Translations under genes and position numbers: made by a program
The notes under the pieces: model-generated
Database searches by the model: none
What the model saw: the letters and a program-made list of their open reading frames with translations, nothing else
What the model was told of the DNA's origin: nothing
Shown: one piece after another, positions 42,257 to 51,017 of the stretch
Layout: the number at the start of each line of letters is the position of its first letter
Position numbering within the stretch: position 1 is the stretch's first letter
Origin: Deltaproteobacteria bacterium
GTDB taxonomy: Bacteria; Myxococcota; Kuafuiibacteriia; Kuafuiibacteriales; Kuafuiibacteriaceae
NCBI GenBank assembly: GCA_016703535.1
Contig: JADJBV010000001.1
Location: 4,516,001-4,580,000, forward strand
Direction: 5' to 3'
Length of the DNA stretch: 64,000 nt

Positions 42257-45051
42257 GCGGCCTGCTCCAGCCGGTGGTAGCGATCAACCGCGAGGTCCCG
42301 GAAGATCTGCTGCTCTTGGCCACACCAGCGGACCTCCACGTCGACCGGCGCGGCCCGCTCGCCGAGGCCAAAGTGGAGGCGGCCGTCGTCTTGGGCCATG
42401 AAGCCGGTCGCGGCTTGGGCCTCCCGCAGCTGAGGTTCGGGGCCGAGCAGGCGCACAGAGGAGCCGAGGCCATCGGCGTTGCAGGTCTGGCCGTTGCCCG
42501 CCAAGCGGAGGCCGATGAAGTGACGAGGAGGGGCCTCGGCGGTCGCGCGATTTTTGTAAATCGTCGGCGGGGCAAACTGATGGGTGATCACCAGATCCCT
42601 TCGGCCATCGTTGTCCAGATCCACCGAAGCGACGCCGCGAGAGTTGGTCAACTCTGTCAACCCAGCTTGCACCGCCACGTCGACGAAGCGGCGATCCTGG
42701 CGGTCGGCCCGGTTGAGATAAAGCCGGTTCCGCTCTTTGCCGTAGATGCAGAAGCCGCGGATGTCGCCCCAGCGGTTGGCCTTTTCGTGGATCGAGGGCG
42801 GTGAGCGGGCGATCTTCTCGTTGACGTACCAGTAGTCGGGGCACTCTTCGAAGCGGCGATCGGGCGTATCGTCGACCATGCCGTTGGCCTGGGCGATGTC
42901 GACCCAACCGTCGAGGTCGAGATCACTCAAGCTCGCGCCCCAACCAAAACGTTGTTCATTGAGCGCGCCGAGTTGGGTGGCCCGGTCTTCGATCCGGGGC
43001 CGGAAGGTGTCGGTGCCGGGGCCAAAGAGCCAGAGCAGGCTGCCTTCGGCCTGGAGCGCGTGGTGGACGTTGGAGACGTAGACGTCGAGCCAGCCGTTGC
43101 GATCGAGGTCGGCGACGCTGGCGTTCATGCCCTTGTAGGTATCCCGGCCTACGCTGCCGAAGAGCTTGCCCTTTTCGTTGTGCCAACGTTTACCACCTTC
43201 GTTGAGGTAGAGATCGTCGGGCCCGAAGTCGTTGGCGACGTAGAGATCGGTGTAGCCGTCTTGGTTCAGATCACCGGTGCCAATGGCCAAACTCCAGCGG
43301 GTCTCGGGCATGCCGAGGGCCGTCGGGTCTTGCCGCACGAAGTGGCCACCAGCGTCTTGCAGGTAGAGATCGTTGACGCCGCCGTTGTTGGCTTGGTGCC
43401 AACTCGAGTGCATGAACTGGAACATCCGTTCGTCGCCGTCGTGTTCGGCGGCGGGCAAGGCGAAGAGGTTGAGTGGGGTCGGGCGATCGTAGCCGGGCAG
43501 GTGCTCGGGCAAGACCTGACCCACGAAGACGTCCAGGCGACCATCTCGATCGAAGTCGAGCACGTTGAGCCCTACCGGGTTGCCGTAGCGGGTCAGGCCT
43601 GACTCGGCGGTGACGTCCTCGAAGGTGGGCTGGCCATCTTCCCGGAGCCGGTTGCGCAACAAGATCGGCGTGCCCGAGGCGTGGAGGATCAGGAGGTCCT
43701 GATCCCGATCCGAGTCGTAGTCGACGAAGAGGGCGTTGGCGGGGACGCCGTAGCGCTCGATCTCTCGGCTCTGCCGTTCAACCGCCGGCAGGGGCACCCG
43801 CTCGAAGCGGAAGTCACCCAAGTTGCGGTAGAGGGCGTCCCGTTGCCCGTCCGCCTTGAGCGGGAAGGTGAAGAAGAGATCTTGGCGACCGTCGTCGTCG
43901 TAGTCCCCCACCGCCACCGCGTCGCCCACCGAGAGGATCCACTTGGAGAGGTGGTGGATGCGGGGATCGGTGCGGGTCAAGACGTCACCCAAGGTCGGCG
44001 CGATGCCGGTTTGTTCGGGCGAAAGCGCCTCCATCCGAAAGTCGAGGCGATCGAGGGACAAGGTGGGTCGCAACACCTGGGTGTAGCCGCCGACCCCGAC
44101 CACGCCGAGGCTCAACAACAGGGCTGGCCGTTGCCAATAACCGGAGCGCCAGAAGTGCTCCCGAAGATAGGGGAGCGCGCCAGCTTGGAGCGCGGCCCGA
44201 CCGTGGCGCCACACCAGGCGCGAGCCCCCCAAGATGGCGGCCGCGTAGAAGAAGGTGAAGTAACTCTGCTTCAGGTGGAGCGCGAGATCGATCAAGGCCA
44301 AGAGGATGCCGGTGATGATCTGGTCCTTCTTGCCGCTCGGTGAGGTGGCCGGATCGGTGATCATGAAGAAGGTGAACAGGAAAAAGGCGGGCGAGCTGAG
44401 GGTACCCAAAAACAAGGTCTCGAAGGGCAGGTGCCAACGCATGATCACCGCCCGCAAGGCGGTGGTGGCGGTGAAGGTGATCAAGAAGGAGAGCACCAAG
44501 GCGCCCCGCTTCACCTGAGGGATCAGGAAGATCAGCCCCAACATCACGATGAACACCGACATCGAGGCGATGCCGTTCCACTGGTAGGCCGGGGCCGCGG
44601 TGACCAACTCTTGCATGCTGAGCAGCGAGAGGGTCACGCCGATTTGGGCCGGGTTGAGGACGTGCCGACCGCCGTAGGTGAAGACGTATTTGCTGCCGAT
44701 CGCGAAGTACACCGGCACGAACAAGAGGAAGTAGTCGTGGGCGTAGTTGAGGAGGATGGTGAGCGAAAAGCTGGTGATCAGGGCCGACAGCGGGAAGATC
44801 CAGGCCTTCTTGAAGACCCGGTGCAGCACCAACTCGAACAACACCGCCGAACCCGAGGTGACCAAGGCTTGGGTCGGGGCCCGGTTGAAGCCGAGGACCG
44901 TGAAGCCCAGGACCAGATAGGAAAAGAGGATCAGCGCGATCGAATAGCGGGGGTCGAGGCCCCGGATGCCCCGCCCGACCGACACGATGGGTGCGGGCCA
45001 GAGGCTGGCTTCGGCGGCACCCGAGGCGCTGGGAGGGCTCATCTCGGCCAT
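42250..45051 (-). CDS. NqrB/RnfD-like membrane domain fused to FG-GAP repeats and ASPIC/UnbV domain
   Basis: 933 residues. The first ~330 residues hold eight or more transmembrane helices of the NQR2/RnfD/RnfE type, including F-F-M-I-T-D-P-A-T-S-P (about 228-238), which aligns with the M-A-T-D-P-V motif of NqrB. The canonical flavinylated-Thr motif is not evident. About 365-830 is a series of FG-GAP/VCBS blocks (D-Y-D-D-D-G-R-Q-D-L; D-F-D-R-D-G-R-L-D-V; D-L-D-N-D-G-R-R-D-L), each with a calcium-loop-like D-x-D-x-D-G. The end is ASPIC/UnbV (L-G-S-S-V-R-L-L-G). A membrane electron-transfer domain carrying an extracellular propeller is unusual. Function is unknown; ApbE is 13 kb away. Confidence 0.85.
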   Translation of the reverse strand: MAEMSPPSASGAAEASLWPAPIVSVGRGIRGLDPRYSIALILFSYLVLGFTVLGFNRAPTQALVTSGSAVLFELVLHRVFKKAWIFPLSALITSFSLTILLNYAHDYFLLFVPVYFAIGSKYVFTYGGRHVLNPAQIGVTLSLLSMQELVTAAPAYQWNGIASMSVFIVMLGLIFLIPQVKRGALVLSFLITFTATTALRAVIMRWHLPFETLFLGTLSSPAFFLFTFFMITDPATSPSGKKDQIITGILLALIDLALHLKQSYFTFFYAAAILGGSRLVWRHGRAALQAGALPYLREHFWRSGYWQRPALLLSLGVVGVGGYTQVLRPTLSLDRLDFRMEALSPEQTGIAPTLGDVLTRTDPRIHHLSKWILSVGDAVAVGDYDDDGRQDLFFTFPLKADGQRDALYRNLGDFRFERVPLPAVERQSREIERYGVPANALFVDYDSDRDQDLLILHASGTPILLRNRLREDGQPTFEDVTAESGLTRYGNPVGLNVLDFDRDGRLDVFVGQVLPEHLPGYDRPTPLNLFALPAAEHDGDERMFQFMHSSWHQANNGGVNDLYLQDAGGHFVRQDPTALGMPETRWSLAIGTGDLNQDGYTDLYVANDFGPDDLYLNEGGKRWHNEKGKLFGSVGRDTYKGMNASVADLDRNGWLDVYVSNVHHALQAEGSLLWLFGPGTDTFRPRIEDRATQLGALNEQRFGWGASLSDLDLDGWVDIAQANGMVDDTPDRRFEECPDYWYVNEKIARSPPSIHEKANRWGDIRGFCIYGKERNRLYLNRADRQDRRFVDVAVQAGLTELTNSRGVASVDLDNDGRRDLVITHQFAPPTIYKNRATAEAPPRHFIGLRLAGNGQTCNADGLGSSVRLLGPEPQLREAQAATGFMAQDDGRLHFGLGERAAPVDVEVRWCGQEQQIFRDLAVDRYHRLEQAAQ

Positions 45052-45082
45052 TTGACCTGGATGGCGGGGCGAGGGCCATCCG

Positions 45083-45107
45083 CCGAGTAGGTGCTAGGCC
45101 TACTCGG
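45083..45107. promoter_or_regulatory. 9-bp inverted repeat between the ACAD-like and NqrB-fusion genes
   Basis: CCGAGTAGG (45083-45091) and CCTACTCGG (45099-45107) are perfect arms with a seven-base loop. It lies 95 bases downstream of the ACAD-like stop and 32 bases upstream of the NqrB-fusion start, both on the minus strand. It could end the first transcript or be an operator for the second; the sequence does not decide. Confidence 0.4.
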
Positions 45108-45202
45108 GGGGGATCGCTTAGGAAGGGAGGAAGCGGAGGAACCGGAGGAAATTTTGGGTGTTTTGGGTGCGGGCCCGTCGATGGGGCAGCCTCTTGTTGG
45201 GA

Positions 45203-46291
45203 TTAGGCGACTTCGTGGAACAGGCCCTGGAACACCGCGGTTCGATCGGGCTCCCGGGCCGGGGGGAGGCCCGCCAAGGTGGTGGCGTCCCGTAGTTGAC
45301 GTTCCACGGGATACTCCCGGACGTAGCCGTTGCCCCCGAAGATTTGGATGGCCTTCATGGCGGCCTGGATCGCGGCCTCCACGGCTCGAACCTTGGCCCG
45401 GGCGGCCCGGCCTTCGTTGCTGGCCCCGGACTCCACTCGCCCCGCCGCCGACAAGGTCAACAGCCGCGCCCCGTCGTTTTCGGTGGCCAGGTCGGCGAGC
45501 ATCCACTGGATCGCCTGAAAGTCGGCGATCGGCTGGTTGAACTGGCGGCGATCCAAGGCGTAGGCCCGGGCTTCTTCGAGGCTGGCCCGGCCGAGGCCCA
45601 CGGCCACCGCCGCCATGCCCAATCGGTAGTGTTCGAGGTGAGGGCCGAGGCCGCCGCCGAGCGCCTGCCCCACCCTTTGGGCCGGCGCCCCCTCGAGGTC
45701 CAGGTGCACAAAACCCGCGCCCCGCAAGCCCAAGGGGGTGGGGATCGGGCGTCGCGCCAATCCGGGGGCCTCGGCTTCGACCCGAAAGATCGAGAGGCCA
45801 TCCGGGGCCATCGCCAACACCCAAACGGGCGCATTTTGTGCGCCCACCGTGACCCAGGGCTTGTGGCCGTGGAGCTGAAAGTTCGCGCCGATGGCTTCCG
45901 CCCGGGTGGTGATGCGTTCGGGGTGCAGACGATCGGCCTCGAAGAGGGCCAAGGTCGCGGGCGCCTCCAGCAGCGGATCCAGCGGGGCACCGGCGGCCAA
46001 AAAGAGCGGCGTCGCGCCGTAGAGGTGGACCGCCAATCCCCAGGCCACCGCCGGATCGTGGCGGGCCAGGGCTTCGATCACCAGACAACCGGTGGTCAGC
46101 GGCAGCCCCGAACCCCCGGCCTCCACCGGCGCGGTCAGGCCGTACAGCCCGAGCTCCTGGAGGGCCCGTTGGGTCGCCTCATCGAGTTGGGCCCGGGCTT
46201 CTCGTTCGACCGTGGTCTTCTTCAGCTCCAGGGCCAACTTCTTGACCGACTCGAGCACCAGGCTCTGATCTTCGGAGAGCTCGAAGTCCAC
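45203..46291 (-). CDS. Acyl-CoA-dehydrogenase-like flavoprotein, possibly degenerate
   Basis: 362 residues with the ACAD fold: L-Y-G-L-T-A-P-V-E-A-G-G-S-G early, A-Y-A-L-D-R-R-Q-F in the middle, and I-F-G-G-N-G-Y-V-R-E-Y late. The usual Y-E-G-T catalytic-base segment near the C-terminus is replaced by A-V-F-Q-G, so the common active-site Glu is not visible; a Glu elsewhere is possible, as in isovaleryl-CoA dehydrogenase. The GTG start has GGAG well placed, two bases after the cupin stop. The substrate is unknown. Confidence 0.8.
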   Translation of the reverse strand: MDFELSEDQSLVLESVKKLALELKKTTVEREARAQLDEATQRALQELGLYGLTAPVEAGGSGLPLTTGCLVIEALARHDPAVAWGLAVHLYGATPLFLAAGAPLDPLLEAPATLALFEADRLHPERITTRAEAIGANFQLHGHKPWVTVGAQNAPVWVLAMAPDGLSIFRVEAEAPGLARRPIPTPLGLRGAGFVHLDLEGAPAQRVGQALGGGLGPHLEHYRLGMAAVAVGLGRASLEEARAYALDRRQFNQPIADFQAIQWMLADLATENDGARLLTLSAAGRVESGASNEGRAARAKVRAVEAAIQAAMKAIQIFGGNGYVREYPVERQLRDATTLAGLPPAREPDRTAVFQGLFHEVA

Positions 46292-46293
46292 GC

Positions 46294-46746
46294 CTACTCC
46301 TTCACCGCCGGGCCCGCCTTGAAGCGCTGCTCCGGGCCGCCCGGGGTGTACACCTGCAAAGCCCGGAGCGGCTCCACCTTGGAGTCGAGGACCAGGCTGT
46401 GTTTGACGCCGGCCGGGATGTAGATCGCCATGCCCGGGACCACCACCGTTTCTTTGCCGTCGAGGGTCATCCGAGCGCGCCCCGAGAGGATGTAGATCAG
46501 CTCGGCCGCCTGATCGTGGGAGTGTTCCGGGACCTCGGCCCCCGGCAACATCACCAGCTCGGTCATCGCCGCTTCTTTCAGGCCCGGCACCAAGCTGCCG
46601 TCGAGGAGGATCCGCGCCCCCGCCTTCCCCTCCGCGATGACGTGAATCGGCTGGCTCTCCCGGGCGATCACCGCCCCCCGGGACGGCAGCTGCACCGCCG
46701 GGGCGCCCAAAACGGTCAGACAAAAAGTTGTCGCCAACAGGGTCAT
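46294..46746 (-). CDS. Secreted cupin-domain protein
   Basis: 150 residues with an N-terminal signal peptide. The single cupin domain has motif 1 (E-H-S-H-D-Q-A-A-E-L-I-Y-I-L-S-G) and motif 2 (P-A-G-V-K-H-S-L), giving the 2-His/Glu/His metal site. The substrate is unknown. It is immediately upstream of the ACAD-like gene, and its ATG lies 13 bases from the receiver gene's stop, so all three may share a transcript. Confidence 0.85.
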   Translation of the reverse strand: MTLLATTFCLTVLGAPAVQLPSRGAVIARESQPIHVIAEGKAGARILLDGSLVPGLKEAAMTELVMLPGAEVPEHSHDQAAELIYILSGRARMTLDGKETVVVPGMAIYIPAGVKHSLVLDSKVEPLRALQVYTPGGPEQRFKAGPAVKE

Positions 46747-46758
46747 GGAGACCTCCGG

Positions 46759-47724
46759 TCAGCGCGAGAGAAGCATATATGCGACCACCGCGCCCACCGC
46801 CGCCAGGAGGAGGACCACCTTGGGCCAAACCGGTCGGAGCGGCGCCTCGAGGGAACCTTCGTCGAGATCGACGCTGGCGGCGGCCGCCACTGGGGCGGGT
46901 TCGGCGACCACCGGGACCTCGGCCGGAGATTCGGGGGGAGCGGGCGGAGGGGGCAGGGTCGGCGCCAGGCCCGAGGTCGGACCCGAAGCCGGCGCGGCCT
47001 CAGGGATGGGTGCGGCCACCGGCTCCGGGGTGGGTGCGGCGGGGACGATCGGCGCAGCCACGGGTGCGGGTGCCGGCGCTTGGCCGACGACCGGTGGTGC
47101 AGCAGGCGGTGGTTTGCGACCTGCGGGTTTGGGCGCCGGCGCCTCGACCTGGAAGTCGAGCTCCAGACCTTCATCGGGCCGAGGCGCCTGGGAAACACCC
47201 CGCGGCGCCGCCCCGGCCCGAGAGACGCTGCGGACCTCGGGATCCGAACGCCGGTCTTTGGCCTGCTGCTCCAGGCGGTACAACTCGAGGCGCTCCTCGA
47301 AGCTGCGGGGCCCTTCGCTGGTGACCAGCGCGCCGGTCATCATCTTAACGACGTCGAGGAGGTCCCTCGAGCGGAACGGTTTGGTCACGTGGCCGTCCAC
47401 CTCGGCGGCGTCGATCGCCTCCCGATCCAAGCCCTCCTCAGCGCACATCAATAGAATGGGGAGTTCAGCGGTGCGGGGATCGCTCTTCAACCGTCGGGAC
47501 AACTCGTACCCGTTGACGCCCGGCATGTCGGCGTCGACCAGGGCCAACACCGGCTGCAGGTCGGGCGCGCGCACCACGGCCTCGGCGGCGCTGGCGATCG
47601 ACACGACCTGATATTCGGTCGCCGTAAAGACCAACTCCACGGCGCGGCGAATCGTCTGCGAATCGTCGACGACGAGGAGCACCTTGGTGTCGGCGGTGGT
47701 ACCCGCGCTGCTCACGCCCTCCAT
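46759..47724 (-). CDS. Response-regulator receiver protein with C-terminal membrane anchor
   Basis: 321 residues. A complete receiver domain (13-130) has the acidic pair Asp20/Asp21, phospho-acceptor Asp64 in L-V-D-A-D-M-P, and T-K-P-F. A helix and a roughly 110-residue Pro/Ala/Val-rich linker follow. The last ~22 residues are one transmembrane helix (V-V-L-L-L-A-A-V-G-A-V-V-A-Y-M-L-L) ending S-R. There is no output domain. A tail-anchored receiver would hold the phosphorylation switch at the membrane. It is divergent from the HhH protein operon. Confidence 0.8.
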   Translation of the reverse strand: MEGVSSAGTTADTKVLLVVDDSQTIRRAVELVFTATEYQVVSIASAAEAVVRAPDLQPVLALVDADMPGVNGYELSRRLKSDPRTAELPILLMCAEEGLDREAIDAAEVDGHVTKPFRSRDLLDVVKMMTGALVTSEGPRSFEERLELYRLEQQAKDRRSDPEVRSVSRAGAAPRGVSQAPRPDEGLELDFQVEAPAPKPAGRKPPPAAPPVVGQAPAPAPVAAPIVPAAPTPEPVAAPIPEAAPASGPTSGLAPTLPPPPAPPESPAEVPVVAEPAPVAAAASVDLDEGSLEAPLRPVWPKVVLLLAAVGAVVAYMLLSR

Positions 47725-47873
47725 CCGATCCTTTACCGTCTACCGCATCAAGGGCGGCGAATCCAACCACTGACCGGGGACCTGAAAAAAACGTCTCTGG
47801 CCAGTTGCTCCCCTTCGTCTCGGACTCAGGTTATAAGGCGGGTCCCAATGCGAGCGGGCTGGGGAGTCGATCG

Positions 47874-49205
47874 ATGAGCTTCTTCGCGCGGCTGTTTGGC
47901 CGTCCCAAGAAGGAAGAGGCTCTGGCCGAGGAGGCCGCCGGCCCGACCCCGACCGCCGAGGCCCCCGCCCCAGCCCCGGCCGCAGGAAAAGCGCCCCCAG
48001 CGCCGGCGGCAAAGTCCGCGGCCACCGCGACCGCGGCGGCGCCGGTGAAGAGTGAAGGAGGGGTCAAGACCGAAGACGCCCCCAAACCTACGCCGGCCAA
48101 AACCAGCGCTCCGGCGGCCGCCTCCGCCCCAGCCAAAAGCAGCGCGCCGATCCCGCCCGCGGCCAAAAGCAACCCGGCGGCCAGCGCGCCGGCCCCCGCT
48201 CCTGCCAAAACCGGCGGCCCGGCCGCGGCCCCCGCCAAAGCCCCGAGCCCGGCCGCACCCGCGGGCAAGTCGGGGGACGAGGTCCTGGACGAGGTGCTCG
48301 GCAACCTGGACGCCAGCTTCAACGCGATCTTCGACGAAAAGGCCCACGGAAAAGACGGGCGCACCGAAGACTCGGATCGCACCGCGATGTTGGAGCTCTT
48401 CTACGAGATCGCCGCCAATCACCTGAAGCCGGTGCGCAACTTCATGACCGAGTTGTCGATGGGCGACGCGCGCCGGGAGTGGGTCGCGATCGCTCGGCCC
48501 GCGGTGGAGAGCATCCTCTCGGCGGCCCAGCAGATCGGCATCCCGGAGCTGGAGAAGCGCCTGCACGGCTTCGCCGAGACCTTCGCCCACGTGGACGGCA
48601 GCACCGCCTTCATGATCTCGGGTGAGCTGCGCCAGACCTTCCTCTCCCAGTACCAGCGCTTGGCCAGCTACATGCCCAAGGCCTTCGCCTTGGACAACGG
48701 GCGGGATCGGAACGAGTCGCTCCTCACCCACTCGCTGCTGCTCCAGATCCCGGATGTCCGCAAGGTCACCATCGACAAGCTCTATCGCGCGGGCCTCTCG
48801 GCGATGGAGGTGCTCTTTTTGGCTACCCGCGACGACCTGGCGGCCACCACTGGCGTCCGTTCGGTGTTGGCCGAACGCATCGTCGAGAAGTTCCAGGGTT
48901 ACCGTCGCACCAGCCAGGCCCCGACCAGCCGCGACAAGAAGGCGGCCCGGGCCTCAGAGCTCGGCAAGTTGGCGGGGCTGATCGGCGAGCTCAAGAAGCA
49001 ACACCAGAGCTTCGAGAACGCGCCGGCGACAATGTCGGATGCACAAAAGCGCGGCCTACGCCTCTCGCGGCAGGCGACGATCTTGGATATCACCGTGGTC
49101 CTCGCCGAGCTCGGTGAGGCCGATCTGGTCACACAACTGGAAAAACTCCCCTTCGAGCATAAGATTCAGAGGCTCGAGGCTTACCTGAAAACAAACCCGA
49201 CCTGA
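47874..49205 (+). CDS. Ala/Pro-rich protein with helix-hairpin-helix-like C-terminal domain
   Basis: 443 residues. A basic N-terminus (F-F-A-R-L-F-G-R-P-K-K) is followed by about 120 residues of low-complexity Ala/Pro/Lys. The helical region about 140-280 resembles a four-helix scaffold. A helix-hairpin-helix-like unit near 290-350 (V-T-I-D-K-L-Y-R-A-G-L-S-A-M-E-V-L; A-A-T-T-G-V) is followed by a coiled-coil-like end. HhH units bind DNA non-specifically or mediate protein contact. The ATG at 47874 is preferred over a frame opening at 47805. It is the first of three cotranscribed genes with bactofilin, suggesting a cytoskeletal or polar scaffold. Confidence 0.65.
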   Translation: MSFFARLFGRPKKEEALAEEAAGPTPTAEAPAPAPAAGKAPPAPAAKSAATATAAAPVKSEGGVKTEDAPKPTPAKTSAPAAASAPAKSSAPIPPAAKSNPAASAPAPAPAKTGGPAAAPAKAPSPAAPAGKSGDEVLDEVLGNLDASFNAIFDEKAHGKDGRTEDSDRTAMLELFYEIAANHLKPVRNFMTELSMGDARREWVAIARPAVESILSAAQQIGIPELEKRLHGFAETFAHVDGSTAFMISGELRQTFLSQYQRLASYMPKAFALDNGRDRNESLLTHSLLLQIPDVRKVTIDKLYRAGLSAMEVLFLATRDDLAATTGVRSVLAERIVEKFQGYRRTSQAPTSRDKKAARASELGKLAGLIGELKKQHQSFENAPATMSDAQKRGLRLSRQATILDITVVLAELGEADLVTQLEKLPFEHKIQRLEAYLKTNPT

Positions 49206-49242
49206 GCCTCCGGGCTCTCGTCTAGGAAAGGTTACGCGCGCG

Positions 49243-50481
49243 ATGGCAGATTACACACGCGAGCAAGTCATCGCCGGTGCGAAGCAGAAGGTGAGCTTCG
49301 ACCGGCTGGATCTGAGGGCACTGGACCTCTCGGGCATCGCCCTGGAGGCCTTGAGCTTCCGGCGCGCTGAGCTCGACGGCACCAACTTCCAGAAGACCAA
49401 GCTGAAGGGCTCCAACCTGAGCCACTCCAGCTTGCGGGAGTCGTTCCTGGTCGAGGCTGACCTCTCGGGGGTCAACTTCGAGAAGGCCGATCTCGAGAGC
49501 TGCAACCTGAAGGGCGCCAACCTGGCGGGCGCCAACCTGGCCCGAGCCAACTTGGGCGGAGCCACGTTGGAGGGCGCCAACCTGAAGGGCGCCAACCTGG
49601 GCTTCGCGCAGCTCGACGGGGCCAACTTGGGCGGCGCCGATCTGTCGGAGTGCAACCTCTCCCACGCCGATCTGACCGAAGCCTACCTGGGCGGCGCCAA
49701 GATGTTGGCCACCAACTTCAGCGGCGCGACCTTGGTGAAGGTTAACCTGGAAGAGGCCGACCTCAGCGACGCGATCTTGGCCGAGGCCTCGTTGAGCGAA
49801 GCGACGGCGGTGGGCGCCAAGTTCGTCGGCGCCTACCTGACTCGGGCCGACCTCAGCAAGGCCGACCTCAACGGCGCGATCTTGGCCCGGGCCGACCTGC
49901 GGGGCGCCAACCTCAAAGGCGCCAAACTCGACAAGGCCGAGCTGACCGCGGCCATCATCCACGGCATCCAGGTCGATCCGGCCCAGCTGGACACCATCGT
50001 GGCCGACTGGGTCGATGGCAGCGCGGGCGGCGACGGCTCGCAGCGGCTGAGCGGCCGGGAGCTGGTCGACTTCCTCTCAGGCAACACCAACCGCGGTGGG
50101 GCCGGCTCGGGCCGACGTTATTTCGGCAAGGGCGACATCATGCGGGACGCGACCTTGGTCTTCGGCGACAACGCCTACGTGGAGATCGAGAGCATCTTCG
50201 AGAAGTGCGCCATCACCCTCGGCAACGGCGCCGAGCTGGTGGTAGCCCGGGAAGGGATCCTGCGGAACTGCAGCGTCTCCGGGGCCGGGCGGGTCACCGT
50301 CCACGGCTTCTTCTCGGAGACCGAGTCGGGACCAGGGTTGGTCGGGCCTCGGCAGCTGTTCGTCAGCTCCAAGGGATCGATCATCAGCAAGGTCCAGCAG
50401 ACGGCCCAAGCGACCAAGTTCGGCTTCGAGCCGGGATGCCGCCTCCGCCTGACCATTCTCGAAGCCAACAACGCCAAGTAA
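49243..50481 (+). CDS. Pentapeptide-repeat protein with C-terminal bactofilin-like domain
   Basis: 412 residues. About 20-250 are A-(D/N)-L-x-x repeats (A-N-L-K-G-A-N-L-A-G-A-N-L) forming a right-handed quadrilateral beta-helix. The C-terminal ~130 residues are beta-rich with V-F-G-D-N-A-Y-V-E-I, G-A-E-L-V-V-A and G-R-V-T-V-H-G, like the bactofilin polymer-forming domain. Both halves are beta-helical, so the protein could be a rigid rod. The ATG has AGGAAAGG upstream. It lies between the HhH protein and a true bactofilin. Confidence 0.8.
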   Translation: MADYTREQVIAGAKQKVSFDRLDLRALDLSGIALEALSFRRAELDGTNFQKTKLKGSNLSHSSLRESFLVEADLSGVNFEKADLESCNLKGANLAGANLARANLGGATLEGANLKGANLGFAQLDGANLGGADLSECNLSHADLTEAYLGGAKMLATNFSGATLVKVNLEEADLSDAILAEASLSEATAVGAKFVGAYLTRADLSKADLNGAILARADLRGANLKGAKLDKAELTAAIIHGIQVDPAQLDTIVADWVDGSAGGDGSQRLSGRELVDFLSGNTNRGGAGSGRRYFGKGDIMRDATLVFGDNAYVEIESIFEKCAITLGNGAELVVAREGILRNCSVSGAGRVTVHGFFSETESGPGLVGPRQLFVSSKGSIISKVQQTAQATKFGFEPGCRLRLTILEANNAK

Positions 50482-50496
50482 GGAGCAGCGAGCCCC

Positions 50497-50970
50497 ATGG
50501 ATACCAACGTCGCCAGCAATACCGACCGTGGAGAGCAGGCCGCTCCCAACAAAGAAACCCGGCACACGGTGATCGAAGAAGGCACGGAGATCTCCGGCAA
50601 GTTGAAGTCCGGCGTGCCCTTGGTGATCAAAGGGAAGTTGGACGGCGAGCTGGACGCTCCGGCCGTTGCGGTCGCCGCCAGCGGGGCCCTCACCGGCAAA
50701 GCCAAGGTTGGCAAGTTGGTGTCCGAAGGCCTCTTGAGCGGCCAGTTCGAGGCCGACTCGGTGCGCCTGGCCGGCAAGGTCGGCAACAAGAGTTCGATCA
50801 AGACCCGCAGCCTGGAGGCCCGACTGACGGCCGACAAAGGCCTGGAGGTCACCTTCGGCGAGTGCGTCTTGACCGTGGGCGATGAGCCGAGTGAACCGAA
50901 GGGTCAACCGCCGCCGCCGGCCGCCGCCAAGACCGAACCCGCCGCGCCCAAAAACCCGGGCAAGAAGTAG
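50497..50970 (+). CDS. Bactofilin (polymer-forming cytoskeletal protein)
   Basis: 157 residues. The bactofilin (DUF583) core lies between about 25 and 125: T-V-I-E-E-G-T-E-I-S-G-K-L, then V-I-K-G-K-L-D-G-E-L and G-K-A-K-V-G-K-L-V. A Pro/Ala/Lys-rich C-terminal tail follows, as in Myxococcus bactofilins. These proteins self-assemble into filaments without nucleotide. The ATG is 15 bases after the pentapeptide gene, with GGAGCAG upstream. A hairpin ends the operon. Confidence 0.92.
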   Translation: MDTNVASNTDRGEQAAPNKETRHTVIEEGTEISGKLKSGVPLVIKGKLDGELDAPAVAVAASGALTGKAKVGKLVSEGLLSGQFEADSVRLAGKVGNKSSIKTRSLEARLTADKGLEVTFGECVLTVGDEPSEPKGQPPPPAAAKTEPAAPKNPGKK

Positions 50971-50982
50971 TCACCTCCCCAA

Positions 50983-51016
50983 CGCAACTTCGGGGATCGG
51001 TCGCCCCGAAGTTGCG
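50983..51016. terminator. Perfect 13-bp hairpin between convergent genes
   Basis: CGCAACTTCGGGG (50983-50995) and CCCCGAAGTTGCG (51004-51016) pair exactly around an eight-base loop. It sits 12 bases after the bactofilin stop and just before the stop of the convergent membrane-protein gene, so it can serve both as terminator. No T-run on either side. Confidence 0.75.
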
Positions 51017-51017
51017 G

